DNA of 64,000 nucleotides from Blautia sp. Marseille-P3201T. Its GTDB lineage: Bacteria > Bacillota > Clostridia > Lachnospirales > Lachnospiraceae. Of the stretch, positions 7,923 to 16,328 are shown one piece after another; position 1 is the stretch's first letter; every line of letters starts with the position of its first letter. The notes beneath the pieces were generated by a model. That model saw only the letters and a list, made by a program, of their open reading frames with translations. It was not told the origin of the DNA and searched no databases. The position numbers were made by a program, and so were the translations under genes. The stretch is taken from positions 372,001-436,000 of the forward strand of contig NZ_LT635469.1 of assembly GCF_900120295.1 (NCBI RefSeq), read 5' to 3'.

Positions 7923-8820
7923 ATGGGGTTATCTGTTTGGGATTATATTGGTAGCTATGGACGCTATAGTGACCTATATTTATCCTCAGTTAATTACCAA
8001 TATTCTGGATAAAGCGGTTCCGGCAAAAGATCCAGGGGCTGTGATTTCTAATGTTGCATATATGGCTATATGCCAGCTTGTATCTATTACAGTGGCATTG
8101 GCATTGAGTTATCTGTTTTGCAAAATGTCAAATGGTTTTATTGTTAAAATCAAGTTATTGCTGATACAAGCAATGTTTCAGGTTGATGGGAAGGAAATAG
8201 AGAAGAAATCAAATCTATTTATGACCAGCATGAATGCAGATGTTAATAACATAGAAATGTTATCTTCCCGTATGCTTTCTGATCTGCTGATACAAATTGT
8301 GACTGTGATTATTACAGCGGTAATTTTAATACAGATTAATCCGGTTATCTTTTGGTTTATGCTTTTGATTTATCCGATTCTTATTGCTATCCAGATTTTC
8401 TTTAACAAAAAAATCATGGGGCAGTCCAGAAAAGTAATGGGAAAAATGGATATTGGGAATGGTTTGATTAAGGAATTTGTGAGTAATCTTTACGAGTATC
8501 TGGCTTTAAATGGAAGAAATTATTATATAGATAAGTTTTGCAGGAATGAAACTTCTTTGCGAAATGAAATCCTAAAGCAAAATATGTTAATGGCCTATAA
8601 TCGTTCAGTACCGCAGCTCATTAGTACCGCTACTTTTTTGATTGTATTGGCAATCAGTGGTGTTATGGTGATTAACGGACAGGTACAGTTTGGAGAGCTG
8701 ACAGTGATTATTATGTACACACAAAGAATGTTTAATCCGTTGTCCTCAATCATGCTTGTAATTGGACAGTTCCAGAAGGCAAAAGTATCAATGGATCGAA
8801 TTAATGAGATTGTAGGGTGA
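7879..8820 (+). CDS. ABC exporter membrane subunit (split half-transporter)
   Basis: A 313-aa protein with the fold order of an ABC exporter membrane domain, with hydrophobic segments near residues 15-40, 55-80, 135-160, 160-180, 245-265 and 270-295, ending just before the usual nucleotide-binding domain. The ATG at 7879 is preferred because AGAAGGA lies 9 nt upstream, whereas the ATG at 7870 abuts that site. The nucleotide-binding domain is a separate gene starting at 8817. Most homologues are single chains of about 570 aa, so this is a split form. It probably exports the matured Cys-rich peptide. Confidence 0.85.
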   Translation: MKKKNVVLEQIRKYKWGYLFGIILVAMDAIVTYIYPQLITNILDKAVPAKDPGAVISNVAYMAICQLVSITVALALSYLFCKMSNGFIVKIKLLLIQAMFQVDGKEIEKKSNLFMTSMNADVNNIEMLSSRMLSDLLIQIVTVIITAVILIQINPVIFWFMLLIYPILIAIQIFFNKKIMGQSRKVMGKMDIGNGLIKEFVSNLYEYLALNGRNYYIDKFCRNETSLRNEILKQNMLMAYNRSVPQLISTATFLIVLAISGVMVINGQVQFGELTVIIMYTQRMFNPLSSIMLVIGQFQKAKVSMDRINEIVG

Positions 8821-9452
8821 AGCAAATGGATATATCAAAAATTGAAATAAAAGATGTAAATTTCAGTTATAAAGATGTAAAAGTATATAGAAAAAATTTG
8901 AATATGTGTCTTGAGAAGGGCTCTATTTATCTGATTAAAGGGAAAAATGGTTCAGGAAAAAGTACACTGGCTGGTATCCTGTTAAAAATCTGGAATGACT
9001 TTTCAGGAACGATATTATTAGATGGGAAAAGCATTACTAATTTTTCCAGGGAAATACTTACAGAAACAATAGGAATTTGTTTTCAAAAGCCACCGATTTT
9101 TCGTGACACCATAAGAAATAACATTTCTCTAAACGACCCTATTCCAGTAGAAAAATATATTTCCTTATTATCATTTTATAAAGATTTGGAAGAAATGGGG
9201 CGTACATTAGAGTCGGAACTTATTGATACTGGAAGTGTTTCAGGCGGGCAGGCGCAGAAAATAGGTATTATCCGGACAGTGTGTAGGGAACGTTCTGTAT
9301 ATATTTTTGACGAACCTACATCAAACCTGGATAGTGTTTCTAAAAAAGAATTTTATGATATGATAGAACACTTGAAACAGAAGAGTATTATTATTTTATT
9401 TTCGCATGAAGTAGATGCAGAAAAAAATGCAGACTTTATCATTGAGTTGTAA
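8817..9452 (+). CDS. ABC exporter ATPase subunit (split half-transporter)
   Basis: A 211-aa ATPase starting at GTG that overlaps the TGA of the membrane subunit by 4 nt. Walker A GKNGSGKST, Q-loop CFQKPP, signature VSGGQAQK and Walker B SVYIFDEPTSNLD are intact. Its first residues (ISKIEIKDVNFSYKD) match the linker plus nucleotide-binding domain start of fused ABC exporters. It pairs with the membrane subunit encoded just upstream. Confidence 0.9.
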   Translation: MKQMDISKIEIKDVNFSYKDVKVYRKNLNMCLEKGSIYLIKGKNGSGKSTLAGILLKIWNDFSGTILLDGKSITNFSREILTETIGICFQKPPIFRDTIRNNISLNDPIPVEKYISLLSFYKDLEEMGRTLESELIDTGSVSGGQAQKIGIIRTVCRERSVYIFDEPTSNLDSVSKKEFYDMIEHLKQKSIIILFSHEVDAEKNADFIIEL

Positions 9453-9467
9453 AGGAGGGAACCGGAT

Positions 9468-10673
9468 ATGTATATGAGAAGTCCAAATGCAAAAGTTTTA
9501 GTACGTGAAGAAAGAGTTGTTTTATGTAACACCAGAAATGGAGGCTTTGTAAAAACCTCAGAGGCTTATTTTCAGTATCTGGAAAAATATCTGGAAGAGA
9601 ACAATGGAGAGTTTACCATTGAGGAAGAAGATACTGTGGTAAAGAAAAATGCCTATAAGTTATTTCAGGAGCTGTGCCGGATTCATTTTTATATTTCGGA
9701 AGAACAGATGAAAAATGAGATAACCTATCCGTATCAGATCGTATATCTTTCTTTGACCAATAGGTGTAATCTAAGATGTAAACATTGTGTGGCGTCTGCC
9801 TGCATAGAAGAAGTAGATCACATGAATACGGAAGATTGGAAAAAGGTAATTGATCAGGTGGTGGTTTTAAATCCAGAACAGATTAACCTGACCGGTGGGG
9901 AACCGTTAATCCGTCCTGATTTCTGTGAGATATTGGAATATTTAAGAGCAAATTATAAAGGTGCAATTACCTTGTCTACAAATGCGTTACTGTTGAATGA
10001 CCGGCTTATGGAAATCATTAAAAAGAATGTTGATGGTGTTTCTGTTAGTCTTGATGGTTTTGATTCCTATAGCTGCACAAAAGTGCGAGGAGAAGGGATT
10101 TATGACCGGGTGATTGCCGGGATCAAAAAATTAAAAGAAGCTGGAATGGAAAAAGTATCTGTTTCCATGTTGGAAACAAAATACACCTATGGACATGATC
10201 AGGACTTTTATAAATTATGTGAAGAGTTAGATGTAAAACCATTGATCCGAAGATTTGCTCCTTCAGGAAGAGGAGAAGAGAACCAAAGAGAATTACTTCC
10301 ACCAATGGAATACATAGAGAAATTGGAAAAGCAGCATTTAAGATGTGCATTATGTCAGCCTGGTAAAAAAGAGTTAAATATCAGTGAAAACGGAGATGTA
10401 TATCCTTGCGCTCCACTTAGCAATTTAGAAAATCTTTTTATGGGAAATCTGCTGGAAACACCGATTACAGAAATTATTGAGAACCCGGCATGGAAAGAGG
10501 AATTGGAAAAGTTAAGACCTTGGAGAATGGAAAAATGTAAGGACTGTGATGTGAACCTGTTTTGCCATTCTTGTATCAATTTTACTCTGGGAATGCAGAG
10601 TGATGAGGAAATCTTCCAGAAGTTTTGTGAAAAACAAAAAGGACATTTAGAAAAATTATTATGGGGGAATTAG
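9468..10673 (+). CDS. Radical SAM/SPASM peptide maturase with N-terminal recognition-like domain
   Basis: A 401-aa enzyme behind AAAGGAGGG. Residues 1-85 form a small domain before the cluster motif that looks like a peptide-recognition (PqqD/RRE-like) element. The radical SAM motif is C100, C104 and C107 (CNLRCKHC), followed by TGGEPL. The C-terminus holds a SPASM-like set (LRCALCQPG, YPCAPL, CKDCDVNLFCHSC and a last Cys in FCEKQ). Unlike the first radical SAM protein it has the extra N-terminal domain, so it may be the one that binds leader peptides, or the two may act in turn. Co-operonic with protease, exporter and thioredoxin-like gene. Confidence 0.9.
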   Translation: MYMRSPNAKVLVREERVVLCNTRNGGFVKTSEAYFQYLEKYLEENNGEFTIEEEDTVVKKNAYKLFQELCRIHFYISEEQMKNEITYPYQIVYLSLTNRCNLRCKHCVASACIEEVDHMNTEDWKKVIDQVVVLNPEQINLTGGEPLIRPDFCEILEYLRANYKGAITLSTNALLLNDRLMEIIKKNVDGVSVSLDGFDSYSCTKVRGEGIYDRVIAGIKKLKEAGMEKVSVSMLETKYTYGHDQDFYKLCEELDVKPLIRRFAPSGRGEENQRELLPPMEYIEKLEKQHLRCALCQPGKKELNISENGDVYPCAPLSNLENLFMGNLLETPITEIIENPAWKEELEKLRPWRMEKCKDCDVNLFCHSCINFTLGMQSDEEIFQKFCEKQKGHLEKLLWGN

Positions 10674-10675
10674 TT

Positions 10676-11380
10676 ATGAAGAATAGAAAAAGACTTTTAA
10701 AAACAGTAGGGTTATTAACAGCAGCTACAGTGATGACCGTATCTTTCAATGCAGAAAATGTTCTTGCTTACTCAACAGGGGAAGAGGCTGCTATCGCAGT
10801 TTCAGAGGAAGATCCATACGAAAATGTTACGAAAATCAATTTGAAGGATATGTTTAACCAGAACCAGGAGGATTACTACGTTTATTTTTACATGGTTCAG
10901 TGTCCGTTTTGTAATCAGGTGAAAGATAAAATGCTGAATTTTGCGGCAGAAAATGATAATGTATATTTTGTAGATTATGCTTTAAGAGAAAACCGCCCTT
11001 TACAGAAATATAACTGGACGGAAACGCGATCCAAATATAACAAAAAGATAGGATATGTGGATAGTGATGGAAACAAGGTATTTTTACCAGGCGAATCGGA
11101 AGAAAAATATCAAAATATGAAGAATGATTATGGAAAACGTATGCGCTTTAATTTTGTAACCATTACTCCAGAGGATATTCCGGCATTCCCTGGTTCACAG
11201 GTAGGGGATATCTATACGGATATTCAGACACCAGAAATTGATTATGCTTCTATTACAAAATACGAAGATATGTTAATTGCAGGAGTTCCGGCTTTATATC
11301 GAATTACAAATGGAAAAATTACAGAATTTTATTTTGACTCTGTAGAAATAGAGGAGTTTTTCAATAGCATGGGAAGGTGA
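10676..11380 (+). CDS. Secreted/anchored thioredoxin-like protein with CPFC motif
   Basis: A 234-aa protein; the ATG at 10676 follows GGGGGAAT, 3 nt after the previous stop. Residues 1-31 form a signal peptide or anchor (MKNRKRLLKT, then a hydrophobic stretch). A thioredoxin-like fold follows, with C76-P-F-C79 in YMVQCPFCNQVK and a later VPALYR segment in the cis-Pro position. Such proteins reduce or form disulfides outside the membrane. Next to an operon exporting peptides with four Cys, a role in disulfide formation or protection of the product is plausible. The region between about 105 and 180 is an insertion compared with simple thioredoxins. Confidence 0.85.
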   Translation: MKNRKRLLKTVGLLTAATVMTVSFNAENVLAYSTGEEAAIAVSEEDPYENVTKINLKDMFNQNQEDYYVYFYMVQCPFCNQVKDKMLNFAAENDNVYFVDYALRENRPLQKYNWTETRSKYNKKIGYVDSDGNKVFLPGESEEKYQNMKNDYGKRMRFNFVTITPEDIPAFPGSQVGDIYTDIQTPEIDYASITKYEDMLIAGVPALYRITNGKITEFYFDSVEIEEFFNSMGR

Positions 11381-11384
11381 GATT

Positions 11385-11438
11385 ATGGATATAAAGGAAA
11401 TCTTAAACCCTATATGGTTATGGATTTATAGAAGCTAA
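11385..11438 (+). CDS. Possible 17-aa hydrophobic peptide
   Basis: ATG at 11385 encodes a 17-aa peptide (MDIKEILNPIWLWIYRS) 4 nt after the thioredoxin-like gene and before the next ATPase gene. A GGAAGGTGAGA stretch overlaps the upstream stop and could serve as ribosome site. Aromatic-rich and membrane-like. It could equally be spacer sequence; no relative is seen elsewhere in the window. Confidence 0.25.
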   Translation: MDIKEILNPIWLWIYRS

Positions 11439-11467
11439 AAGAATTGCGGGATGGAGGAATCGACAGT

Positions 11468-12136
11468 ATGGCCATACTTGAAACAACGGACTTGAAAAAG
11501 TATTACGGTTCAGGTGAAAATATCACGAAAGCATTGGACGGTATTTCATTGAAAATAGAGGAAGGTGAATTTGTTGCTATTGTAGGCGTTTCTGGAAGTG
11601 GAAAATCCACGTTACTAAATATGATTGGAGGATTGGATATCCCCACTTCCGGAAATGTCTTAGTAAAGGGAAAAAACATAGGGCAGCTAAACGAAGAAGA
11701 ATTAACAATTTTTCGTAGAAGGAATATTGGATTTGTTTTTCAGAATTACAATTTAATTCCGATATTAAATGTCTATGAAAATATTGTTTTTCCAGTAGAG
11801 CTGGATGGGAATGAAGTGGATCAGGAGTTCCTGGATAAGATTATCACGATTTTAGGAATTGATAAAAAACTGGAAAATTTACCAAGCGATTTATCGGGAG
11901 GACAGCAGCAGAGAGTTGCGATTGCCAGAGCTTTGATTACGAAGCCTGCTATCGTCTTGGCTGATGAACCGACAGGAAATCTTGATACGCAGTCAAGCCT
12001 TGAAGTGATGGGATTGTTAAAGCAAACCAGTAAGCGGTTCTGTCAAACTATTGTTATGATTACCCATAATATGAATTTAGCACAAATGGCAGATAGGATT
12101 ATCAGAATTCAAGATGGAAAGATTATGGATATATAA
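11468..12136 (+). CDS. ABC transporter ATPase, LolD/BceA type (module 3)
   Basis: A 222-aa ATPase; ATG at 11468 is preferred because GGAGG precedes it. Walker A GVSGSGKST, Q-loop FQNYNLIP, signature LSGGQQQRVAIARA and Walker B IVLADEPTGNLD are intact. Closely similar to the ATPase at 1891-2553, so modules 2 and 3 are paralogous. Followed 17 nt later by its permease. Confidence 0.92.
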   Translation: MAILETTDLKKYYGSGENITKALDGISLKIEEGEFVAIVGVSGSGKSTLLNMIGGLDIPTSGNVLVKGKNIGQLNEEELTIFRRRNIGFVFQNYNLIPILNVYENIVFPVELDGNEVDQEFLDKIITILGIDKKLENLPSDLSGGQQQRVAIARALITKPAIVLADEPTGNLDTQSSLEVMGLLKQTSKRFCQTIVMITHNMNLAQMADRIIRIQDGKIMDI

Positions 12137-12153
12137 TAACAGGAGGGGACAGC

Positions 12154-14757
12154 GTGTATTCGACCAGAAACAAGAAATGTATGCTGAAACTAGCAAAGAA
12201 AGATTTCTTGAAAAATAGAACAAGAAATATCGTTGCTGTTTTGGCCATGATCTTAACAACGGTATTATTTGCTACCCTAATAACAACGGGGGTAGGAGCG
12301 TATGAGTCAGTCCAGCTTACTTTGCAGAAACAAAAAGGAAGTAAAGCAGATGCTGATATACGTTACATGACAGAGGAACAGTTTGAAAAATTATCAAAAG
12401 ATGAAAGAGTTGATTTTGTCGGTCTTAGAAGACCGATTGGATTTTTAAGCAATGCGAAAACACATAATATAGAATTAGATTATATGGATTCTATTGAGCA
12501 GGAATTGACCTTTTCCGTTCCTATATTAGGTTGTGCGCCTACAAAAGAAAACGAAATTGCAACAACGGATAGAGCATTAGAAAGTTTGGGAGTAGAGCCT
12601 AAAGTAGGCGCAGAAGTTGAAATAGAATTTGAATTGCGAGATCAGACTTATCAATATAAAATGGTTGTTTCTGGAATATGGGAAGCATCAAATTCACAGA
12701 GCAGTCTGATGTTAGTATCAGATAAATTTATGCAGGCAAATGAAGAAATATTTCCATATACCTTTGACAAAGACAGGCAATATGCCGGAACATATTTTTC
12801 AGATGTAGCATTTAAAAATACCAACAATATGGAAAAGCAGCTCCACGATATTGTGTTGAGCCTGGGTGGAAATCCGGAAGATGCCAATGCAGAAAACTAC
12901 ATTGCTTGTGCAGTTAACAGAATTACCAATCCGGAAATGAATGTATCTGTACTTTTTATCGGTTTGGTTTTTGCACTGCTTTTTGTATTCGCAGGTTATT
13001 TACTCATTTTCAATATTTTTGAAATTTCTGTTTTACAAGATGTACAGAAGTACGGTTTATTAAAAACAATAGGAACTACTCAAAAACAGATAAAGTTTTT
13101 AGTCCGTATACAAACATTGTGGCTATTGCTGATTGCGCTGCCATGTGGATTATTAATAGGATATTTTCTTGGAAAGGCAATCTTGCCATTTGCGATTGGA
13201 TTTATTACGAATGAGTATTCAAATCTATCGGTAGAGGTTTCGCCAAATGTAATTATTTTTATTGGGGCAGCCATTTTTACAATCTTTACTGTATTAGTCA
13301 GTGTAAGAAAACCAATCAATATAATTTCTAAAATTTCTCCTATAGAAGCTCTCAGATATTCAGAGAAAAAGGAGAAAGGTAAGAAAATAAAGCATACAAA
13401 GAAAATTTCTGTTTGGAGATTAGCCTTATCAAATGTGAAGAGAAAGAAGAAAAGAAGCATATTTATTGTTATATCCATGACACTTTGCTGTATGCTGCTT
13501 AATTCTACTTTAATTATAGTAAATAGCATTGATATTGACAAAGCGGTAAAAGAACAGTGCGCAGCAGATGTGGTAATTGCGAATGGAAATACCTTTAATA
13601 ACCTTAAAGGCTATATACAACATACGGACAGTCTTGATGAAAACATAGTAGAACTGATCGAAAATCAGTTTGAAATGGAAGATAAAGGATTTATATATAA
13701 GAATACTTTAGATGACAGAGATATTACGATTGATTATGGACTGACGTATAATAAAGAAGATGTGGTAAAAGAAGATGGAAAAGCCGGTATCATGGTGGAT
13801 CAATATTATATTCCGTTAGGATATGATGACTTTCCGGTATGTAATGTATATGGCTGTAACGAAAATGTCTTCCAGAGATGTGATTTTCTGAAAATAGCAG
13901 GTGATCTTTCAGTTACAGAGTTATATCAAAAGCTGGAAGAAGGAAATTATGTTGTTGAAGCAGTACGAAAAAAGCAAGGACAGTCTTCAGTAAATGCAGA
14001 GGATTTTCAATGTGAAATCGGAGATAAAATCAAAGTTCACAGTAACGGAGAAGAAGAACGTGAGCTTGAAGTGATTGCTCAGATGAGTGTGACTTCAACG
14101 GAGTATGAAGTCCCTAATGTGACAACAGGAATTACCGCTGTTGGAGGGGACGCTCCCATGTTTTATATTTCAGAGAACACATTTAAAAATATATACGAAA
14201 ATCCTTCTTTGATGAGTTTTTCGTTTAATGTAGATAAAGAAGAATTAGTAGCGGTTACAGAACAACTAGAAAAACTTGTTGAACAGAAAGAAGGCGAAAT
14301 CGGCTGTAGTTCAGTTATAATGCTGAGAAATAGTTTGAGCGGTATTAAGGATACTGTTTATATTATCGGTGGATTTATTAGTATGATTCTGGGCATTTCA
14401 GGATTTATTAACTTTATAAATCTGATGATTACAAATATCATAACACGAAAAAAGGAATATGCAGTAATGCAAAGTATCGGTATGACAACAAAGCAGTTGA
14501 TTAGGCTTATTGTGAATGAAGGATTGTTATATGCTTTGTCTTCGACGGTATTAGGAATTGTACTTTCTGCTTTAGTAGACAGTACAATGGTAAAAATAAT
14601 CTGTAATGCAATTTGGTTTATGACCTATAAATTGCTACTATGGCCGGCGATAACGTTATCTGTTGTAACTATAATTCTTTCGGGAGTTATTCCTGCAATT
14701 GTGTTTAAATCTTTCAATAAGGAAAGCATTGTAGAAAAAATAAGAAAAGATTTTTAA
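12154..14757 (+). CDS. ABC permease with two FtsX domains (module 3)
   Basis: An 867-aa protein starting at GTG behind GGAGGGG. Same layout as the permease at 2550-5141: N-terminal segment near 28-50, first extracytoplasmic domain, first FtsX block (about 265-405), central segment near 430-455, second extracytoplasmic domain (about 460-740) and last FtsX block. The match is clear but more distant than between modules 1 and 2. The extracellular half still shares the IYKNTLDDRDITIDYG-like segment and the VCNVYGC/VCNVCGI element. Followed by peptides at 14806 and 14959, completing a third transporter-peptide module. Confidence 0.9.
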   Translation: MYSTRNKKCMLKLAKKDFLKNRTRNIVAVLAMILTTVLFATLITTGVGAYESVQLTLQKQKGSKADADIRYMTEEQFEKLSKDERVDFVGLRRPIGFLSNAKTHNIELDYMDSIEQELTFSVPILGCAPTKENEIATTDRALESLGVEPKVGAEVEIEFELRDQTYQYKMVVSGIWEASNSQSSLMLVSDKFMQANEEIFPYTFDKDRQYAGTYFSDVAFKNTNNMEKQLHDIVLSLGGNPEDANAENYIACAVNRITNPEMNVSVLFIGLVFALLFVFAGYLLIFNIFEISVLQDVQKYGLLKTIGTTQKQIKFLVRIQTLWLLLIALPCGLLIGYFLGKAILPFAIGFITNEYSNLSVEVSPNVIIFIGAAIFTIFTVLVSVRKPINIISKISPIEALRYSEKKEKGKKIKHTKKISVWRLALSNVKRKKKRSIFIVISMTLCCMLLNSTLIIVNSIDIDKAVKEQCAADVVIANGNTFNNLKGYIQHTDSLDENIVELIENQFEMEDKGFIYKNTLDDRDITIDYGLTYNKEDVVKEDGKAGIMVDQYYIPLGYDDFPVCNVYGCNENVFQRCDFLKIAGDLSVTELYQKLEEGNYVVEAVRKKQGQSSVNAEDFQCEIGDKIKVHSNGEEERELEVIAQMSVTSTEYEVPNVTTGITAVGGDAPMFYISENTFKNIYENPSLMSFSFNVDKEELVAVTEQLEKLVEQKEGEIGCSSVIMLRNSLSGIKDTVYIIGGFISMILGISGFINFINLMITNIITRKKEYAVMQSIGMTTKQLIRLIVNEGLLYALSSTVLGIVLSALVDSTMVKIICNAIWFMTYKLLLWPAITLSVVTIILSGVIPAIVFKSFNKESIVEKIRKDF

Positions 14758-14805
14758 GTTGTCATTTGACAATTTTAAAATAATTTCATGAAGGGAGGCA
14801 TCACT

Positions 14806-14940
14806 ATGATGAATATGGAGCCAAAAGCACAGGAAGAAGAATTTGACATTGAAGTTCAGTATTGTGATCCTGATGATTGTTTGAGTGACTGTGTTGTAGA
14901 GGAAAATATCTGTACAGCAGTAGTAACTGGTTGGTTGTAA
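14806..14940 (+). CDS. Cys-rich RiPP precursor peptide, class A, array 3
   Basis: A 44-aa peptide behind GGGAGG. N-terminus MMNMEPKAQEEE, core FDIEVQYCDPDDC, cysteines at 20, 25, 29 and 36 (x6 last loop). It ends in TAVVTGWL, a tail shared with the next peptide and not with arrays 1-2. First in its array, as in the other two. Confidence 0.85.
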   Translation: MMNMEPKAQEEEFDIEVQYCDPDDCLSDCVVEENICTAVVTGWL

Positions 14941-14958
14941 GCGTAAAGGAGAAAAAAT

Positions 14959-15096
14959 ATGGGTGAAGTAGAGAAAAAAATGCAGAAAGCAACATTTGAT
15001 GTGGAAGTGCAATATTGTGATCCTAATGATTGTCTTCATGACTGTGTTCAGAGTGGATACAATAACTGTACAGCAGTAGTAACCGGTTGGTTATAA
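14959..15096 (+). CDS. Cys-rich RiPP precursor peptide, class B, array 3
   Basis: A 45-aa peptide behind AAAGGAG. Core FDVEVQYCDPNDCLHDC, cysteines at 20, 25, 29 and 37 (x7 last loop). Shares the C-terminal TAVVTGWL with its neighbour, so tails look homogenised within an array. That suggests each array is matched to its own transporter. Confidence 0.85.
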   Translation: MGEVEKKMQKATFDVEVQYCDPNDCLHDCVQSGYNNCTAVVTGWL

Positions 15097-15122
15097 AATT
15101 TAAAAACACAAATGAAGCAAAA

Positions 15123-15171
15123 GGAAATGCACCAGATAAAACCATAAGGGATAGTTTTCTGGTGCATTTCC
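15123..15171 (+). terminator. Long inverted repeat after array 3
   Basis: GGAAATGCACCAG (15123-15135) and CTGGTGCATTTCC (15159-15171) form a perfect 13-bp stem with a 23-nt loop. There is no long T-run, so it may be a weak terminator or a processing/stability element between the peptide array and the regulator genes. Confidence 0.6.
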
Positions 15172-15195
15172 ATTATAGAAAAGGAGAGAAGAACT

Positions 15196-15852
15196 ATGTA
15201 TCCATTTCTAGTTGAAAATATGGCAGATGAGGAAGCCTATATACAAAATTTAAACATTGAGGTAAATTCCAAAGAAGTTTGCTATTTTATGTGTGGGGAA
15301 AAGTTTGGACGGATACTTTTTGAAATCTTTTGCGGATATAAAAAACCGAAAACAGGAGAGATATTTGTATGTAATAAAGACTGGCTTGATTTGGACGAAA
15401 ATAGTCGTTCTCTTTTAAACAGGCGCTTGTTTGGAATAGCAGCAGAAGAGTTTCCGCTGATTGAATTTATGACGATTGAAGAAAACATTTCTATGCCAAG
15501 TCTGTTAGATGGAGATAAATCCAATATAGAGGAATTGGTTAAGGCTTTTGACATAGGGCACTTATTACAAAAATATCCTTCGGATCTTAATCATAGAGAA
15601 AAAATGAGATGTATCTGTGCGCGTGCCTTTTCCGGAGGCAGGAAGGTTGTTGTGATATTCGATTTATTCAAAAGAATGCAAGAGCAGAGCAAGGCAGAAC
15701 TTGCAATACTTACTTATCATGCAGCAAAAAGTTTGGGAATATCTGCTCTTTACATAAGTGAAGATTTAGACGAAAATTATGGCGCTTATGATCTTATATA
15801 CAAATACCGACCGGAGAAAAAGGAATTTTCTATTATTGATTATCGTGCATGA
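15196..15852 (+). CDS. Degenerate ABC ATPase-like protein
   Basis: A 218-aa protein with the overall order of a BceA/LolD-type ATPase but without its catalytic motifs. The P-loop position reads CGEKFGRILF with no GKS/T. The helical region keeps MTIEENISMPSLLDG (compare N-V-x-x-N-I-L-L-P-L). The signature position reads DLNHREKMRCICARAF, and the Walker B position VVVIFDLFKRM lacks the catalytic Glu. It should therefore not hydrolyse ATP. Strong ribosome site at the ATG; the stop overlaps the next gene by 4 nt (ATGA). Likely a regulatory or structural partner that mimics the transporter ATPase, perhaps passing information to the kinase-like protein (inference). Confidence 0.75.
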   Translation: MYPFLVENMADEEAYIQNLNIEVNSKEVCYFMCGEKFGRILFEIFCGYKKPKTGEIFVCNKDWLDLDENSRSLLNRRLFGIAAEEFPLIEFMTIEENISMPSLLDGDKSNIEELVKAFDIGHLLQKYPSDLNHREKMRCICARAFSGGRKVVVIFDLFKRMQEQSKAELAILTYHAAKSLGISALYISEDLDENYGAYDLIYKYRPEKKEFSIIDYRA

Positions 15853-16232
15853 ATGGAGCTGTAGAAATGGAACGTGATAGAGAATGTAGACTGCTGTTAA
15901 ATGATTTGAACGATATTCTTTCTGAACAATGTTTGGAACAAAGAGTTAGGTGCAGGTATTTGAATGATCCGGTGCAAGAGTTGGCAGAGTGTATCAATCA
16001 ACTGCTGGATATTTGTGAGAGGGCAGTAACAATGACACTGGATATAGAAAATGATTATCGTACTATGCGGGCGGAACTGCAGAGCAATATCCGAAATCCG
16101 CTAAGCTGCATAAAAACAAGTTGCTTTCTAATCAATTCACTTGCAGAAAAAAATATCCAGTCTGAAAAGCTCCAAGAGTATCTTCAAATTATAGAAAAGG
16201 CAGCGGAGGATATAGAGAGTACATTAAAATAA
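15849..16232 (+). CDS. Histidine-kinase dimerisation-domain remnant without phospho-His
   Basis: A 127-aa protein overlapping the previous gene by ATGA. Residues about 75-127 resemble a HisKA/DHp helical hairpin: RAELQSNIRNPLSCIKTS sits where sensor kinases have S-H-D-I-x-T-P-L-x-x-I, but His is replaced by Ser. There is no membrane segment and no ATP-binding domain. Either a pared-down scaffold that interacts with the receiver-less regulator nearby, or a decayed kinase; intact frame, ribosome coupling and length argue for a working small protein. The assignment rests on the H-box-like segment only. Confidence 0.55.
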   Translation: MNGAVEMERDRECRLLLNDLNDILSEQCLEQRVRCRYLNDPVQELAECINQLLDICERAVTMTLDIENDYRTMRAELQSNIRNPLSCIKTSCFLINSLAEKNIQSEKLQEYLQIIEKAAEDIESTLK

Positions 16233-16328
16233 CTGATAATTGAAGAAGTGCTGGGCGGGAAGTTTTCGTCCAGTATTTCTTTCTGGAATGAGAAAAGTTG
16301 AATTTACAAATCAAGAGGAGGCATACAC

